From contig NZ_UEYQ01000010.1 in assembly GCF_900492205.1 (NCBI RefSeq), forward strand, positions 1 to 64,000: 64,000 bases of DNA, given 5' to 3'. Source of the DNA: Ciceribacter sp. T2.26MG-112.2 (lineage in GTDB: Bacteria; Pseudomonadota; Alphaproteobacteria; Rhizobiales; Rhizobiaceae). Below, piece after piece: positions 50,060 to 61,325 of this stretch (within the stretch, counting starts at the first letter, position 1; the number at the start of each line of letters is the position of its first letter). Made by a program: the position numbers and the translations under genes. A model generated the notes under the pieces. It was not told the origin of the DNA and ran no database searches. It worked only from the letters and a program-made list of their open reading frames with translations.

Positions 50060-50659
50060 ATGACCATCAGCAACAGCCGCACGTCCGAGTTCGATATCGA
50101 ACCCTTGTTCCTCGACCGCTGGTCGCCGCGCGCCTTTACCGGCGAAGCGATGGATGAGAAACACCTGCTGACCATGCTCGAGGCGGCACGTTGGGCACCC
50201 TCCGCCAGCAACTACCAACCGTGGCGTTTCGTCTATGCGCTCAACACTTCTACGGATTGGGAGCCATTCGTCGGTTTGCTGAACGAATCAAACCAGGTCT
50301 GGGCAAGATCCGCCTCGGCGCTGGTCTTCCTGTTTTCCGACACCTTGAGCCGGAGGAATGACGGTCTAGAGCCGAGGCCCCTGCGCAGCCACAGCTTCGA
50401 CACGGGCGCCGCCTGGGCCATGCTGTCGCTGCAGGCGCTGCACTTGGGCTACCTCGCCCATGCCATGGGCGGCGTCGACTTCGAGCGGGCGATCGAGGTG
50501 CTCGGCGCACCGGCCGGCTTCCGGGCGGAAGCCGCCGTCGCCATCGGCAGGCACGCCGATCCCGACACCTTGCCGGACCATCTCAAGGGCCGCGAAGTGC
50601 CGAACGGCCGAAAGAAACTGGCCGATATCGCCTTTGCCGGCCGCTTTCCGCGCGGATGA
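50060..50659 (+). CDS. Nitroreductase family FMN-dependent oxidoreductase
   Basis: This 199-residue protein fits the nitroreductase fold. The early RWSPRAFTGEAM and the APSASNYQPWRFVYA segment bind FMN, and the helix GAAWAMLSLQALHLGYLAHAMGG is typical. These enzymes reduce nitro groups, quinones or flavins with NAD(P)H; the natural substrate is unknown. It converges on gyrB, and the short gap holds the parS-like sites. Confidence 0.9.
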   Translation: MTISNSRTSEFDIEPLFLDRWSPRAFTGEAMDEKHLLTMLEAARWAPSASNYQPWRFVYALNTSTDWEPFVGLLNESNQVWARSASALVFLFSDTLSRRNDGLEPRPLRSHSFDTGAAWAMLSLQALHLGYLAHAMGGVDFERAIEVLGAPAGFRAEAAVAIGRHADPDTLPDHLKGREVPNGRKKLADIAFAGRFPRG

Positions 50660-50678
50660 TCACCGCGCGTTAACCAAG

Positions 50679-50694
50679 TGTTTCACGTGAATCA
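50679..50694. other. parS: parS-like centromere site 1
   Basis: TGTTTCACGTGAATCA differs from the widespread bacterial parS consensus (TGTTTCACGTGAAACA) at one base. It lies in the gap between the convergent nitroreductase and gyrB genes, about 10.4 kb from the proposed origin. An identical 16-mer occurs at 59452. The variant base creates GAATC, a GANTC methylation sequence. Confidence 0.82.
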
Positions 50695-50704
50695 CTCTTT
50701 AGCC

Positions 50705-50720
50705 GGATTCACGTGAACAT
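50705..50720. other. Degenerate parS-like site
   Basis: GGATTCACGTGAACAT keeps the TTCACGTGAA core and, read in reverse, shares TTCACGTGAATC with the neighbouring site. Its centre is 26 bp from that of the site at 50679. Five of sixteen bases differ from the parS consensus, so ParB binding may be weak. Confidence 0.5.
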
Positions 50721-50723
50721 TTG

Positions 50724-53204
<2,481 letters not shown>

Positions 53205-53298
53205 TCAGCAGCTTCAAGCGCATCGACTATAGGAGTTTTGGGGCAAGTTCCAAAGGCAGGACAGGGAAATCCCGTGGATAGCGGCGTTTGTCACACCG

Positions 53299-53664
53299 TC
53301 AGGCGGACTTTTCCGCTCCTTCGAGTAGAATTCTCAAATCTCTTACCACATCCGGCGAAAGGACGCGAATCTTCCGCGACAATTCGTTGGCCAATGCGGT
53401 GTATTCCGCGGGCATGCCGCAGGTGTCGATCACCACGCGCGGGTCCGACGCGTCGGCAATCATGAAGAGTTCCTCCGCTTCGTCCCATATGATATTGAAG
53501 TAACCGGCGACACGCTGCAGGAAATCGAAATTCGGGCGGCCCCGCCGGCCGTGTTCCAGGGCGGAAAGATAGGCCGGCGAAACGCCGATGGCGGCGGCCA
53601 TCTGTTTCTGCGACACGCCTTTCCTTTCGCGAAGACGACGCATGGCCTCGCCGAACGGGGTCAT
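53299..53664 (-). CDS. XRE-family helix-turn-helix regulator
   Basis: This 121-residue protein has an N-terminal Cro/C1-type helix-turn-helix at about residues 8-62 (RERKGVSQKQMAAAIGVSPAYLSALEHG). The C-terminal part (65-121) has no recognised sensor domain. It overlaps the Smr gene by four bases and is cotranscribed with smr and mltA. Its targets are not evident; autoregulation or control of the mltA cluster is possible. Confidence 0.88.
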   Translation of the reverse strand: MTPFGEAMRRLRERKGVSQKQMAAAIGVSPAYLSALEHGRRGRPNFDFLQRVAGYFNIIWDEAEELFMIADASDPRVVIDTCGMPAEYTALANELSRKIRVLSPDVVRDLRILLEGAEKSA

Positions 53665-54215
53665 CGCCGCTCTCCCGCGCCGCGCGACAGGCGAACGTAA
53701 AGCGCACCCTCACCGCCGTGCTGGCGGGCGGCCGGTTCATAGGATGAAATGAGGAAGCGGAATTCCGACTTGGAAAACCACAGCGGAACCGCGCGTTTGA
53801 GGGCGCCATCACTGCCAAGCGAACTACCCTTGCCGGTGATGACCAGGACATGGCGCAAGCCGCGCTCGTGCGCCCGGATCAGGAAATCGAGAAGGATGCT
53901 GTGGGCCTCGCTCTGGATCAGGCCGTGCAGGTCGATGCGGGCTTCGAGCGCGAGGTGCCCGCGCGACAGCTTGCGCTTGACCGGTTTCTCCAGCGGATGA
54001 TGAATCCCGCCCGGCTTCTTTTGCGGCTCGACATAGGTCCCCGTGTCCACCACCGTTCCGACCGACCGTGTCGTGCCGGGCTGCGCGACAGGTTCGGCCA
54101 GTTCCTCCTCGAAGGCGAGAAGGTCCTCGAGGCGATCCGGCATTGGACGCGTCGAGCGTGCCACCTTTCCCCACAGGATGCGATCTTCCGCGCTCAGTTT
54201 GCCTCTGCTCGCCAC
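53661..54215 (-). CDS. Smr-domain protein
   Basis: This 184-residue protein ends in a small MutS-related (Smr) domain, with the conserved IDLHGLIQSEAH and VITGKGSS motifs (LDxH and HGxG/TGxG types). Stand-alone Smr proteins are nucleases or nucleic-acid binders; some cleave mRNA on collided ribosomes. Residues 1-80 are low in conservation. It starts at GTG 54215, overlapping the mltA stop by one base. Confidence 0.88.
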   Translation of the reverse strand: MASRGKLSAEDRILWGKVARSTRPMPDRLEDLLAFEEELAEPVAQPGTTRSVGTVVDTGTYVEPQKKPGGIHHPLEKPVKRKLSRGHLALEARIDLHGLIQSEAHSILLDFLIRAHERGLRHVLVITGKGSSLGSDGALKRAVPLWFSKSEFRFLISSYEPAARQHGGEGALYVRLSRGAGERR

Positions 54216-55318
54216 TAGCCGAACCTCGATGCCGCCTGCTTCGGAACCAGTATATAGAAATCGGCGGCATCGCGCACCGCGCCCGCCAGTTCGCCGGCCT
54301 CGTCGCCGGAGCCGGTGAAAATGTCGCCGCGGGCCGGGCCGACAATCGCCGAACCGGTCTCGAGCGCCAGCATCAGCCGGGCGAAGGGGCGCCCCTGGTC
54401 GAGCCTGGTCAGGCCCGGCGCATGGATGAAGAAGGGATAACCGAAGCTGTGGATCAGCCGATCGACGGCGAGCGAGCGCCCGGGGATCAACGGCACCTTG
54501 GCCGCGGCGACCGGCCCGAGCCTTCTATCCCCGACCTCCACTTCGCGAAAGAAGATGTAGGATCGGTTCTGCCAGAGCGGCTCATCCACCTCGTCGGGAT
54601 GCGCAGCCAGCCAGGCGCGGATCGTCTGCATGGATATCTCGGCCATCGGGATTTCGCCCCGATCGACCAGCAGCCGGCCGATCGCCGAGAAGGGATGGCC
54701 GGCCTTCGCAGCAAAGGTGATGCGCTTCAACGAGCCGTCGGCAAATCGCAGCCGCGCGGCGCCCTGGACATGGGCGAAGAAGACATCGACCTTCGACTTC
54801 GCCCAGGCGATCTCCAAACCCCTGCCCTCAAGGAAACCCTGGTCGATCGCGCGTCGATCGGGATAGGCGGTGATTCCGCTCCCCGTCTTGCGGCCAAAGG
54901 CATAGCTCTTGTCGAAATCCGCGGGACGGTTGGTATCGTCCAGATCGATCAGATCATCCGGCCGGCGATAGAAGGGATAGCGATAGGTTTCGCCGGGCTC
55001 GGCCGATACCTCGACATCCGGCTCGTAGAAAGCGGTGACGAACCCGCGCGCACCATCCTTGAGCTCGACGCGGAACGCACGGCACTCGGCTTCGAAGAAA
55101 GCACGGGCATCGGCTGCTGTGGCCGGATGAAGGTTTTCCGCGGCGTCCAGCAGAGGCATCAGGTCCTCGGACGACAAGCCGCTTTCGCCCGTACGATAAG
55201 GTTTGACATTGAGAATGTGTTCGCGGCAGGCATGAAGTGCCGCAAACAGGGCGGTCGGATCGTCCTCGGTCCAGCCGGGCAAAGCATCAAAGCCGACCGG
55301 CCGGAAAACGAAATCCAT
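54215..55318 (-). CDS. mltA: MltA-type lytic transglycosylase
   Basis: This 367-residue protein has the MltA beta-barrel domain followed by a C-terminal 3D domain (ALETGSAIVGPARGDIFTG). The first of the three 3D aspartates is Glu here (LETG). No signal peptide is visible at the start MDFVFRPVGF, and the previous gene's stop lies only 11 bases upstream, which leaves no room for one without an overlapping start. MltA cleaves peptidoglycan glycan strands with 1,6-anhydro product, normally in the periplasm. Export of this protein therefore needs explanation. Confidence 0.85.
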   Translation of the reverse strand: MDFVFRPVGFDALPGWTEDDPTALFAALHACREHILNVKPYRTGESGLSSEDLMPLLDAAENLHPATAADARAFFEAECRAFRVELKDGARGFVTAFYEPDVEVSAEPGETYRYPFYRRPDDLIDLDDTNRPADFDKSYAFGRKTGSGITAYPDRRAIDQGFLEGRGLEIAWAKSKVDVFFAHVQGAARLRFADGSLKRITFAAKAGHPFSAIGRLLVDRGEIPMAEISMQTIRAWLAAHPDEVDEPLWQNRSYIFFREVEVGDRRLGPVAAAKVPLIPGRSLAVDRLIHSFGYPFFIHAPGLTRLDQGRPFARLMLALETGSAIVGPARGDIFTGSGDEAGELAGAVRDAADFYILVPKQAASRFG

Positions 55319-55329
55319 GCTGTCCGGCC

Positions 55330-56028
55330 TCACGCGTCCGCTTCGGTTGCAACCAGCTTCCAGTTCGGATCGCGCGAACGGATATCGCGGGCGAAGGTCC
55401 ACAGGTCGTTGACTTCGGTCACCTGTTCCGCGTCACCGTCGATCAGCGTTCCGGCCTTGTCGTAGGTTGCGGTGATCAGCTGGCAAATGATGCGGACGGT
55501 GATCTGCTCCTCATTGTCGCGCACCGCGGCCTGGGTGATTTCCGCCTTCTCGATGCCGACGAAGGTCGACTTGACCACTTCGCCGCGGGATTCGCGATCA
55601 GCGATCACCGCCTCGAAACCCTCGAAGACGTCACGCGACAATAGGTTCTTCAGGGTCTTGCGATCACCGTCGGCAAAGGCCATCACGATCATCTCGTAGG
55701 CCATGCGGGCGCCGTTGAGAAATTCCTTCGGATTGAAGTTCGGATCGTGCTGGGTGAGCTCGCGCAGCGACGTGTTGAGTGCGGTACCGGGCTTGGCAAA
55801 GGCATCGATGGCGGCAAAGCGCTCATCGCCGCCGGCCTCGTCGCGCTTCGGCAAGGTCACCACCTTGCCATCATCGCTTCCCGGCCCCTTCGCCAGATCA
55901 CGGGGGCTGTAGGGATCGAAAGGGGGCTTTTCATTGCCTGTCCGCCGACCCAGCACGCTGCGCAGCTGCAGGAAGATCAGAACAGCGGCAACCAGAAAGA
56001 AGAGAGTGACGAAATCGTTGGAGCCCAT
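55330..56028 (-). CDS. timA: Tim44-like protein TimA
   Basis: This 232-residue protein has an N-terminal membrane segment (residues 6-22, VTLFFLVAAVLIFLQL) and a C-terminal Tim44 domain starting around residue 85. It is the alphaproteobacterial relative of the mitochondrial import motor subunit Tim44. Its bacterial role is not well defined but has been tied to the inner membrane. It begins the timA-mltA-smr-xre run. Confidence 0.88.
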   Translation of the reverse strand: MGSNDFVTLFFLVAAVLIFLQLRSVLGRRTGNEKPPFDPYSPRDLAKGPGSDDGKVVTLPKRDEAGGDERFAAIDAFAKPGTALNTSLRELTQHDPNFNPKEFLNGARMAYEMIVMAFADGDRKTLKNLLSRDVFEGFEAVIADRESRGEVVKSTFVGIEKAEITQAAVRDNEEQITVRIICQLITATYDKAGTLIDGDAEQVTEVNDLWTFARDIRSRDPNWKLVATEADA

Positions 56029-56183
56029 GGCAATCGGTCGGCCTTGTTTAAATTCTCGGTCGTGTCACCCATATAGTCTGCGAATGCGGATCATTCAAAT
56101 AGCCAATCGGCTTTCTTTGAAATGCCGATACGTCCATTTCCTGGCTTTATCCGCCAGTTGCGAATTCGAACCGGAGCAACTTC

Positions 56184-56681
56184 ATGCGCATGCCGTTGGC
56201 GATCCTACTTCTTCTGCCGCTCGCCGAGATCGCCGCCTTCGTCATTGTCGGCAAATATGTCGGTGTCCTGGCGACCGTCGGCTTGACGGTGCTTTCGGGC
56301 ATCGTCGGGCTTGCCTTGCTACGGGTCCAGGGTGCCGGGATCTTGCGGCGCCTGCAGACGGAGAGCCAAGACGGACGGAACCCGGCGCGCGAGATCGTGC
56401 ATGGCGCGATGATCGTCATCGCTGCCTTCCTGCTGATCATCCCCGGCTTCTTGACCGACATCGTCGGTATCCTGCTTTTCTTGCCTTTTATACGTGATTT
56501 CGCCTGGTCGCTGGTGAGGCCGCATGTGACGGTCATGCGTGAAAGCCGCTTCACCTATCGGTCCTCGACCAAAGGGGAGGCTTCACCGCGATCCACGGTG
56601 ATTGACCTGGACGAGAGGGACTACCGCCACGATCCGAACCGGTCTTCACCCTGGTCCGTCGATGACGAGCGGAAGGACTGA
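56184..56681 (+). CDS. fxsA: FxsA family membrane protein
   Basis: This 165-residue protein has hydrophobic segments near residues 4-20, 25-45 and 75-95, the pattern of FxsA, an inner-membrane protein first known for relieving phage F exclusion by T7 in E. coli. The long C-terminal tail is hydrophilic. The start has a ggagcaac ribosome-binding site. Its gene is divergent to timA. Confidence 0.88.
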   Translation: MRMPLAILLLLPLAEIAAFVIVGKYVGVLATVGLTVLSGIVGLALLRVQGAGILRRLQTESQDGRNPAREIVHGAMIVIAAFLLIIPGFLTDIVGILLFLPFIRDFAWSLVRPHVTVMRESRFTYRSSTKGEASPRSTVIDLDERDYRHDPNRSSPWSVDDERKD

Positions 56682-56771
56682 GACACGCTCCCAGCCCGGC
56701 TGCTCGAGGGTTGTAAGGCCGGTGGTGAAATGTTAGATGGCGTCACCAAATCCAGCCGCGAGGAACGCCCT

Positions 56772-57248
56772 ATGGCCAACGACGATCAGGGAACTGCAAG
56801 CCCTTCCCTCAATATTCTTGCCCAGTACATCAAGGATCTTTCCTTTGAAAATCCCGGCGCGCCGCGTTCGCTGCAAGCGCGCGACAAGGCCCCGGCGATC
56901 AACATCAACGTCAATGTCAACGCCAATCCTCTGTCGGATTCCGATTTCGACGTCGTGCTCGCGCTCAACGCTGAAGCCAAGGACGGCGACAAGGTTCTGT
57001 TCGCGGCCGAGCTCGTCTATGGCGGCGTATTCCGCGTCACCGGCTTTCCCCAGGAACACATGCTGCCGGTCCTTTTCATCGAGTGCCCGCGCCTGCTCTT
57101 CCCGTTCGCGCGCCAGATCATCGCCGACGCGACCCGCAATGGCGGCTTCCCGCCGCTGCTCATCGATCCGATCGATTTCGCCCAAATGTTCGCCCAGCGC
57201 GTCGCCGAAGAACAGACCCGGGCCAAGGTTCAGGCCGTACCGAACTGA
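56772..57248 (+). CDS. secB: Protein-export chaperone SecB
   Basis: This 158-residue chaperone keeps precursors unfolded and delivers them to Sec[13 protein letters not shown] and [27 protein letters not shown] are diagnostic. The start at 56772 ([10 protein letters not shown]) follows gaggaa; an earlier ATG at 56730 is less likely. A strong terminator follows. Confidence 0.97.
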   Translation: MANDDQGTASPSLNILAQYIKDLSFENPGAPRSLQARDKAPAININVNVNANPLSDSDFDVVLALNAEAKDGDKVLFAAELVYGGVFRVTGFPQEHMLPVLFIECPRLLFPFARQIIADATRNGGFPPLLIDPIDFAQMFAQRVAEEQTRAKVQAVPN

Positions 57249-57276
57249 TCCTCAAGGATCAGGCAGGAAGTCCAGG

Positions 57277-57301
57277 AGGCCCGGCTTGTCCGGGCCTTTT
57301 T
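57277..57301 (+). terminator. Terminator of secB
   Basis: A perfect 8-bp stem (aggcccgg with ccgggcct) with a 5-base loop is followed by five T. It separates secB from the convergent dnaQ gene. Confidence 0.92.
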
Positions 57302-57314
57302 GCTGGCCGCTAGG

Positions 57315-58013
57315 TCAGTTATATTTGGCCCAGATCGCCTTTTCTCCGAGGCGGGCGACCAGGGCGACGTGGCCCTCCCGCTCACTGGCGGAAATACGGG
57401 GCGGCAGGGCGCGCGGTCGCTCATAGCTGACATCGATCACCTCGATCTCCTCTCCGCCTCGGGCGCGACCCTCTTCCACCGGCATCAGACCGAAGGCCGC
57501 CTGGCGCCCGCCGAGCATCTCGATATAGACTTCGGCCAGCAGTTCGGAGTCGAGCAGCGCGCCGTGCTTGGTGCGGTGCGAATTGTCGATGCCGTAGCGC
57601 CGGCAGAGCGCATCGAGCGAGTTCGGTCCCATCGGGTGCTTGCGGCGCGCAAGCGCCAGCGTATCGACGACCAGTTCGCCCGGCACCGGCGGCCTGCGCA
57701 GCCGCTCGAATTCGGCATTGATGAAGCTCATGTCGAAGGTGGCGTTGTGGGCCACCCACCGTGCGCCGTCGAAAAACTCAAGCATCTCGTCGACGATCTG
57801 ATCGAAGGTCGGCTTGTCCTTGAGGAACTCGTCGGTGATGCCGTGCACGGCAAGCGCGTCGGGATGCACCCGTCGGTCGCCCGGGTTGATGTAGACATGG
57901 AAACTGCGGCCGGTCGGGAAATGGTTCAGCAGTTCGATCCCGCCAATTTCGATCACCCGGTCGTTCTTGAATTCGAGGCCCGTGGTTTCCGTGTCAAAGA
58001 CGATCTCACGCAT
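57315..58013 (-). CDS. dnaQ: DNA polymerase III epsilon subunit (3'-5' proofreading exonuclease)
   Basis: This 232-residue DEDDh exonuclease has Asp7 and Glu9 in FDTETTG, the Exo II HNATFDMSFIN and the Exo III HGALLDSELL. It proofreads for the replicative polymerase. It overlaps coaE by eight bases. Confidence 0.97.
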   Translation of the reverse strand: MREIVFDTETTGLEFKNDRVIEIGGIELLNHFPTGRSFHVYINPGDRRVHPDALAVHGITDEFLKDKPTFDQIVDEMLEFFDGARWVAHNATFDMSFINAEFERLRRPPVPGELVVDTLALARRKHPMGPNSLDALCRRYGIDNSHRTKHGALLDSELLAEVYIEMLGGRQAAFGLMPVEEGRARGGEEIEVIDVSYERPRALPPRISASEREGHVALVARLGEKAIWAKYN

Positions 58014-58611
58014 CCGATTTTCTTCCCTTTCCCGCCCGTATCTCCGCCACCACTTCCAAGACCTGTTGGCGTGCCGCCTCTATCCCGTGACCTGTATCGA
58101 TGACGAAATCGGCGTGCCGTCGCTTCTCAGCATCAGGCAGCTGGCGCGACAAGATCATTTCGAATTTTTCCGGGGTCATTCCCGGCCTTTCGAGCACGCG
58201 CCGACGCTGAATGTCCGCATCACAGCTGACGACAACGATCACATCGACCCGATCCGCGCCGGCGGTTTCAAACAGCAGCGGTATATCCAGCACCACCATG
58301 TCCGCGCCGGCCCCCCGCTGCTCGGCGAGAAAGCGCTCTTCCCGCTTGCGCACCAGCGGATGGACGATCGCTTCGAGCTCCTTGAACTTAGCCGGATTCT
58401 TTGCCAGATTTTCGGCCAACACGCTTCGATCGACCACCCCTGTCGTGACGGCGTCGGGAAAGAGCCGGCCAATCGGCTCCACGGCTTCTTCGCGATAGAG
58501 CTCGTGGACCACGATGTCCGCATCGTTCACGGCTATGCCCTGCTCGGCAAACAGGCCCGCCGTCGTCGACTTGCCCATGCCGATCGATCCTGTGAGACCG
58601 ACGACGATCAT
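58006..58611 (-). CDS. coaE: Dephospho-CoA kinase
   Basis: This 201-residue kinase makes the last step of coenzyme A synthesis. The P-loop is GSIGMGKST (8-16). The start at 58611 overlaps the aroE stop by four bases; the frame extending to 58683 is out of family. Confidence 0.96.
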   Translation of the reverse strand: MIVVGLTGSIGMGKSTTAGLFAEQGIAVNDADIVVHELYREEAVEPIGRLFPDAVTTGVVDRSVLAENLAKNPAKFKELEAIVHPLVRKREERFLAEQRGAGADMVVLDIPLLFETAGADRVDVIVVVSCDADIQRRRVLERPGMTPEKFEMILSRQLPDAEKRRHADFVIDTGHGIEAARQQVLEVVAEIRAGKGRKSDA

Positions 58612-59471
58612 GGATGCTCCTTGAGATCGGCAATGATCAGATCGCGAAGCGACTGGTCGACGACCGGCCGCTGACCGAACCACTTTTCAAAACCCGGCAC
58701 GGCCTGGTGCAACAGCATGCCCAGGCCGTCGACGGTCGCCAGACCGACCCGCTCGGCCTGGGCGAGGAAGTCGGTCTTCAGCGGCACATAGACGATATCC
58801 GTCACGACAGCGTTCGGCGCCAAGGTGCTAAAAGGAAGTGCCGGCGCCGGCGACCCCGCCATGCCCAGTGATGTCGTATTGACGAAGAAGTCGGCTCCTT
58901 GCATGACCTCGGCGCAAGCGTCCATCCGGTGCCCATGCACCCGCGGGCCGAAGCGGTCAGCAAGTTCCAAAGCCCGGTCTAGCGAGCGATTGACCACATG
59001 GATCTCCCGGAAGCCGCGTTCCCGCAGCGCCTGGATGACAGCCCGGCTCGCGCCGCCCGCACCCAGGACGATTGCTCGTTTGGCGGCGCGATCCCATCCC
59101 GGACGGCGGTCGTCGAGATTGGCCAGAAAACCAATGCCGTCCGTATTGGTCGCCTTTAGCCTGCCGTCCTCGAGCCAGAGGGTGTTGGCAGCTCCGAGTT
59201 CATCGGTCAGCGCATCTGTTGCATCGGCGAGCCGATAGGCCGATTCCTTGTGCGGTATGGTGACATTGCCGCCGCAGAGACCAAGCGCGCCACTCTTAAG
59301 ATTGGCGACAAAGCCTGCAAAGTCCTCCGGTGCTACCTCGATCTTTTCGTAAGTGCCGGCGATGCCGAGTGTCTTCAGCCAATGACCGTGGATCAGGGGA
59401 GAGCGGGAATGCCTGATGGGGAAACCAACGACGAAGGCGTGATGGTTAACTGTTTCACGTGAATCAGCCAT
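58608..59471 (-). CDS. aroE: Shikimate dehydrogenase
   Basis: This 287-residue NADP-dependent enzyme reduces 3-dehydroshikimate. The substrate-binding [14 protein letters not shown] and Lys75 in NVTIPHKE, the NTDGIGF motif and the NADP loop GAGGASRA are intact. Codons 2-6 (Ala-Asp-Ser-Arg-Glu) and 7 overlay the parS-like site at 59452-59467. The start at 59471 lies inside the last codons of maf. Confidence 0.97.
   Translation of the reverse strand: MADSRETVNHHAFVVGFPIRHSRSPLIHGHWLKTLGIAGTYEKIEVAPEDFAGFVANLKSGALGLCGGNVTIPHKESAYRLADATDALTDELGAANTLWLEDGRLKATNTDGIGFLANLDDRRPGWDRAAKRAIVLGAGGASRAVIQALRERGFREIHVVNRSLDRALELADRFGPRVHGHRMDACAEVMQGADFFVNTTSLGMAGSPAPALPFSTLAPNAVVTDIVYVPLKTDFLAQAERVGLATVDGLGMLLHQAVPGFEKWFGQRPVVDQSLRDLIIADLKEHP
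59452..59467. other. parS: parS-like centromere site 2, inside coding sequence
   Basis: TGTTTCACGTGAATCA, identical to the site at 50679, one mismatch from the general parS consensus. It lies across the aroE 5' codons and the maf stop, about 1.6 kb from the DnaA box at 61096. It contains GAATC. An ATGGTTAA (59443-59450), resembling a CtrA half-site, adjoins it. Confidence 0.85.
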
Positions 59472-60063
59472 CAAGCTCTCCCAGGGCGCGCAGCTCCCCC
59501 AGCAGCGGAAGCAGCGGCAGGCCGAGAATGGTGAAGTAGTCACCGGTTATCGAATTGAATAGCTGGATTCCGATCCCCTCCAGCTGGTAGCAGCCGACAC
59601 TCTCCATCACCTTCTCTCCGCAGCGATCCAGATATCTTTCGAGAAAGGCGTCGGAGAACGTGCGCATGCTAAGGTCTGCTGTCGACAGGTGACGCCACAG
59701 CTCCCTGCCCTCGCGCACAAGCACGATACCGCTGTTCAACCGGTGCTCCCTGCCGCGCAGGGCGGAAAGGGTCGATCTCGCTTCGGCGCGGTCCGCAGGC
59801 TTGTGGAAGACCCGCTCTCCAAGCGACATGGTCTGGTCGCAGCCGATGACCAGGGCGGCTGGAAAACGATGGCTGACCTCCAGTGCCTTTGCCGCCGCAA
59901 GCTCAATTGCCAAGTCGCCAGGCCCGAGGGCCCTGGGGAGAAGCTCCTGCTCTATCGCACGTTCGTCGACATTGGCCGCAACCGCTTTAAAAACCAGTCC
60001 GGCATTTTCCATCAGCTTTCGGCGTGACGGGCTCGCGGAGGCGAGAACCAGTGTATCGGTCAT
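59464..60063 (-). CDS. maf: Maf-like nucleotide pyrophosphatase
   Basis: This 199-residue protein hydrolyses non-canonical or canonical NTPs. The family signatures [12 protein letters not shown] at the N-terminus and Asp76 in GCDQTMS are present. It overlaps aroE by eight bases and is 38 bases after the PPDK regulator. An upstream frame to 60183 is not homologous. Confidence 0.93.
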   Translation of the reverse strand: MTDTLVLASASPSRRKLMENAGLVFKAVAANVDERAIEQELLPRALGPGDLAIELAAAKALEVSHRFPAALVIGCDQTMSLGERVFHKPADRAEARSTLSALRGREHRLNSGIVLVREGRELWRHLSTADLSMRTFSDAFLERYLDRCGEKVMESVGCYQLEGIGIQLFNSITGDYFTILGLPLLPLLGELRALGELDG

Positions 60064-60101
60064 GGCACAGCATTCCTGAAAGACTATCCGCTGGAATCGG
60101 C

Positions 60102-60923
60102 TTAACGCAGCTTCAATCGAAGGGCAACGATGGCGGCTGCCGTCTCCTCGATCGAGCGCCGAGTGACGTCGATGATCGGCCAATTGTTGCGGGCGCAGAG
60201 CATGCGAGCATATTTCAGTTCCTCGGCGATGGTCGCGCGATCGATGTAATCGCTGCGGTCGTAGCCTGGCGTCGCACCCAGTTCCCGGTTTTCCCGCACC
60301 TGGGAAATGCGGTCGGAGGTTGCGATCAATCCCACGATCAGCGGCCTCGTGGCGCGCATCAGGCTGTCCGGTAGCGGCACTCCGACGACGATCGGGATAT
60401 TCGCCGTCTTGATGCCCCGGTTCGCCAGATAGATGCTCGTCGGCGTCTTCGAAGTCCGGCTGATACCGATGATGACCACATCGGCCGCGTCGTAATCCTC
60501 GGCGGATTGGCCGTCATCGTGGTCCATGGTGAAATTCAGCGCTTCGATCCGCGCGAAATATTCGGCATTCAGCACATGTTGCGCGCCCACCCTTCCGCGC
60601 GAAGGTGCTCCGAGATAGGTCTGGAACTTCTCGATCACCGGCGCGAGCACGTTGACGCTCGGCACGCCCATTTCCCGGCATGTGGTCTCCAAGAGATTGC
60701 AAAGGTCCGGATCGACGATCGTATAAAGGACAATCCCCGGCTCCTCGTCGATGGCCTGAAGAACCGGCAGAAGCTGCCGCTTGGAGCGGATCAGGGGATA
60801 AACATGCTCGATGGCGTTGGACGCCTTGAATTGCGCCGCCGCGGCACGGCCAGCCGATATGAGAGTCTCTCCCGTGGAGTCAGAAATCAGATGGAGATGA
60901 AAGAAATTTTTCCGGTTCTCCAC
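60102..60923 (-). CDS. Pyruvate, phosphate dikinase regulatory protein (DUF299)
   Basis: This 273-residue bifunctional kinase/phosphorylase controls PPDK or PEP synthase by ADP-dependent threonine phosphorylation. A P-loop-like GISRTSKT (153-160) and the N-terminal [10 protein letters not shown] are diagnostic. The start is a GTG at 60923, and the gene runs away from the origin region. Rhizobia use PPDK, so PPDK is the likelier target. Confidence 0.92.
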   Translation of the reverse strand: MENRKNFFHLHLISDSTGETLISAGRAAAAQFKASNAIEHVYPLIRSKRQLLPVLQAIDEEPGIVLYTIVDPDLCNLLETTCREMGVPSVNVLAPVIEKFQTYLGAPSRGRVGAQHVLNAEYFARIEALNFTMDHDDGQSAEDYDAADVVIIGISRTSKTPTSIYLANRGIKTANIPIVVGVPLPDSLMRATRPLIVGLIATSDRISQVRENRELGATPGYDRSDYIDRATIAEELKYARMLCARNNWPIIDVTRRSIEETAAAIVALRLKLR

Positions 60924-61325
60924 GTTCTTCTCGATCGCCTGTTGATAAGTCGGGACAAACAGAGGTAGCGGTGCCGGGCATGGCCGGGCAAGGGGAAAAG
61001 TGCCGACTTGTCCACACCCCTTGCCCGGCGGGAGGATTTCAGAGGCACCTGTGGATTGTGGTAAGACGCCGCATCTGTGCCGACTTGTTCAACCTTTATC
61101 CACAGGATGCCGTTTTGGCCGAGCCTAAAGAAGCCATTGTATTTTATGAATTTTATCGGTTTTTACCCAACTCCTCAGCCAAACGGCTGAGATTCGTCCT
61201 GATCCCTTGGGAGGTGAGGCAAAGCTCCGGTTTGTCTGTGGAACAGCTTTAATCCTTGATAGCCACAGACTCTTAGAAATAGAAGAAGATTCAATTATCT
61301 TTTCTTTTTTAAGAGGGCAGGCGCC
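60924..61325. other. oriC: Probable chromosomal origin of replication (oriC)
   Basis: This 402-base gap between divergently transcribed genes lies beside hemE, as in Caulobacter and Sinorhizobium. It has a perfect DnaA box (61096-61104), a one-mismatch box TTGTCCACA (61008-61016) and two-mismatch boxes at 61050-61058, 61237-61245 and 61259-61267. Three GANTC sites occur at 61191, 61268 and 61288, and an AT-rich tract runs over about 61256-61315. Genes on either side run away from it. Confidence 0.82.
61096..61104 (+). promoter_or_regulatory. DnaA box (perfect match)
   Basis: TTATCCACA, the exact strong DnaA-binding consensus, within the proposed origin. Confidence 0.85.
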
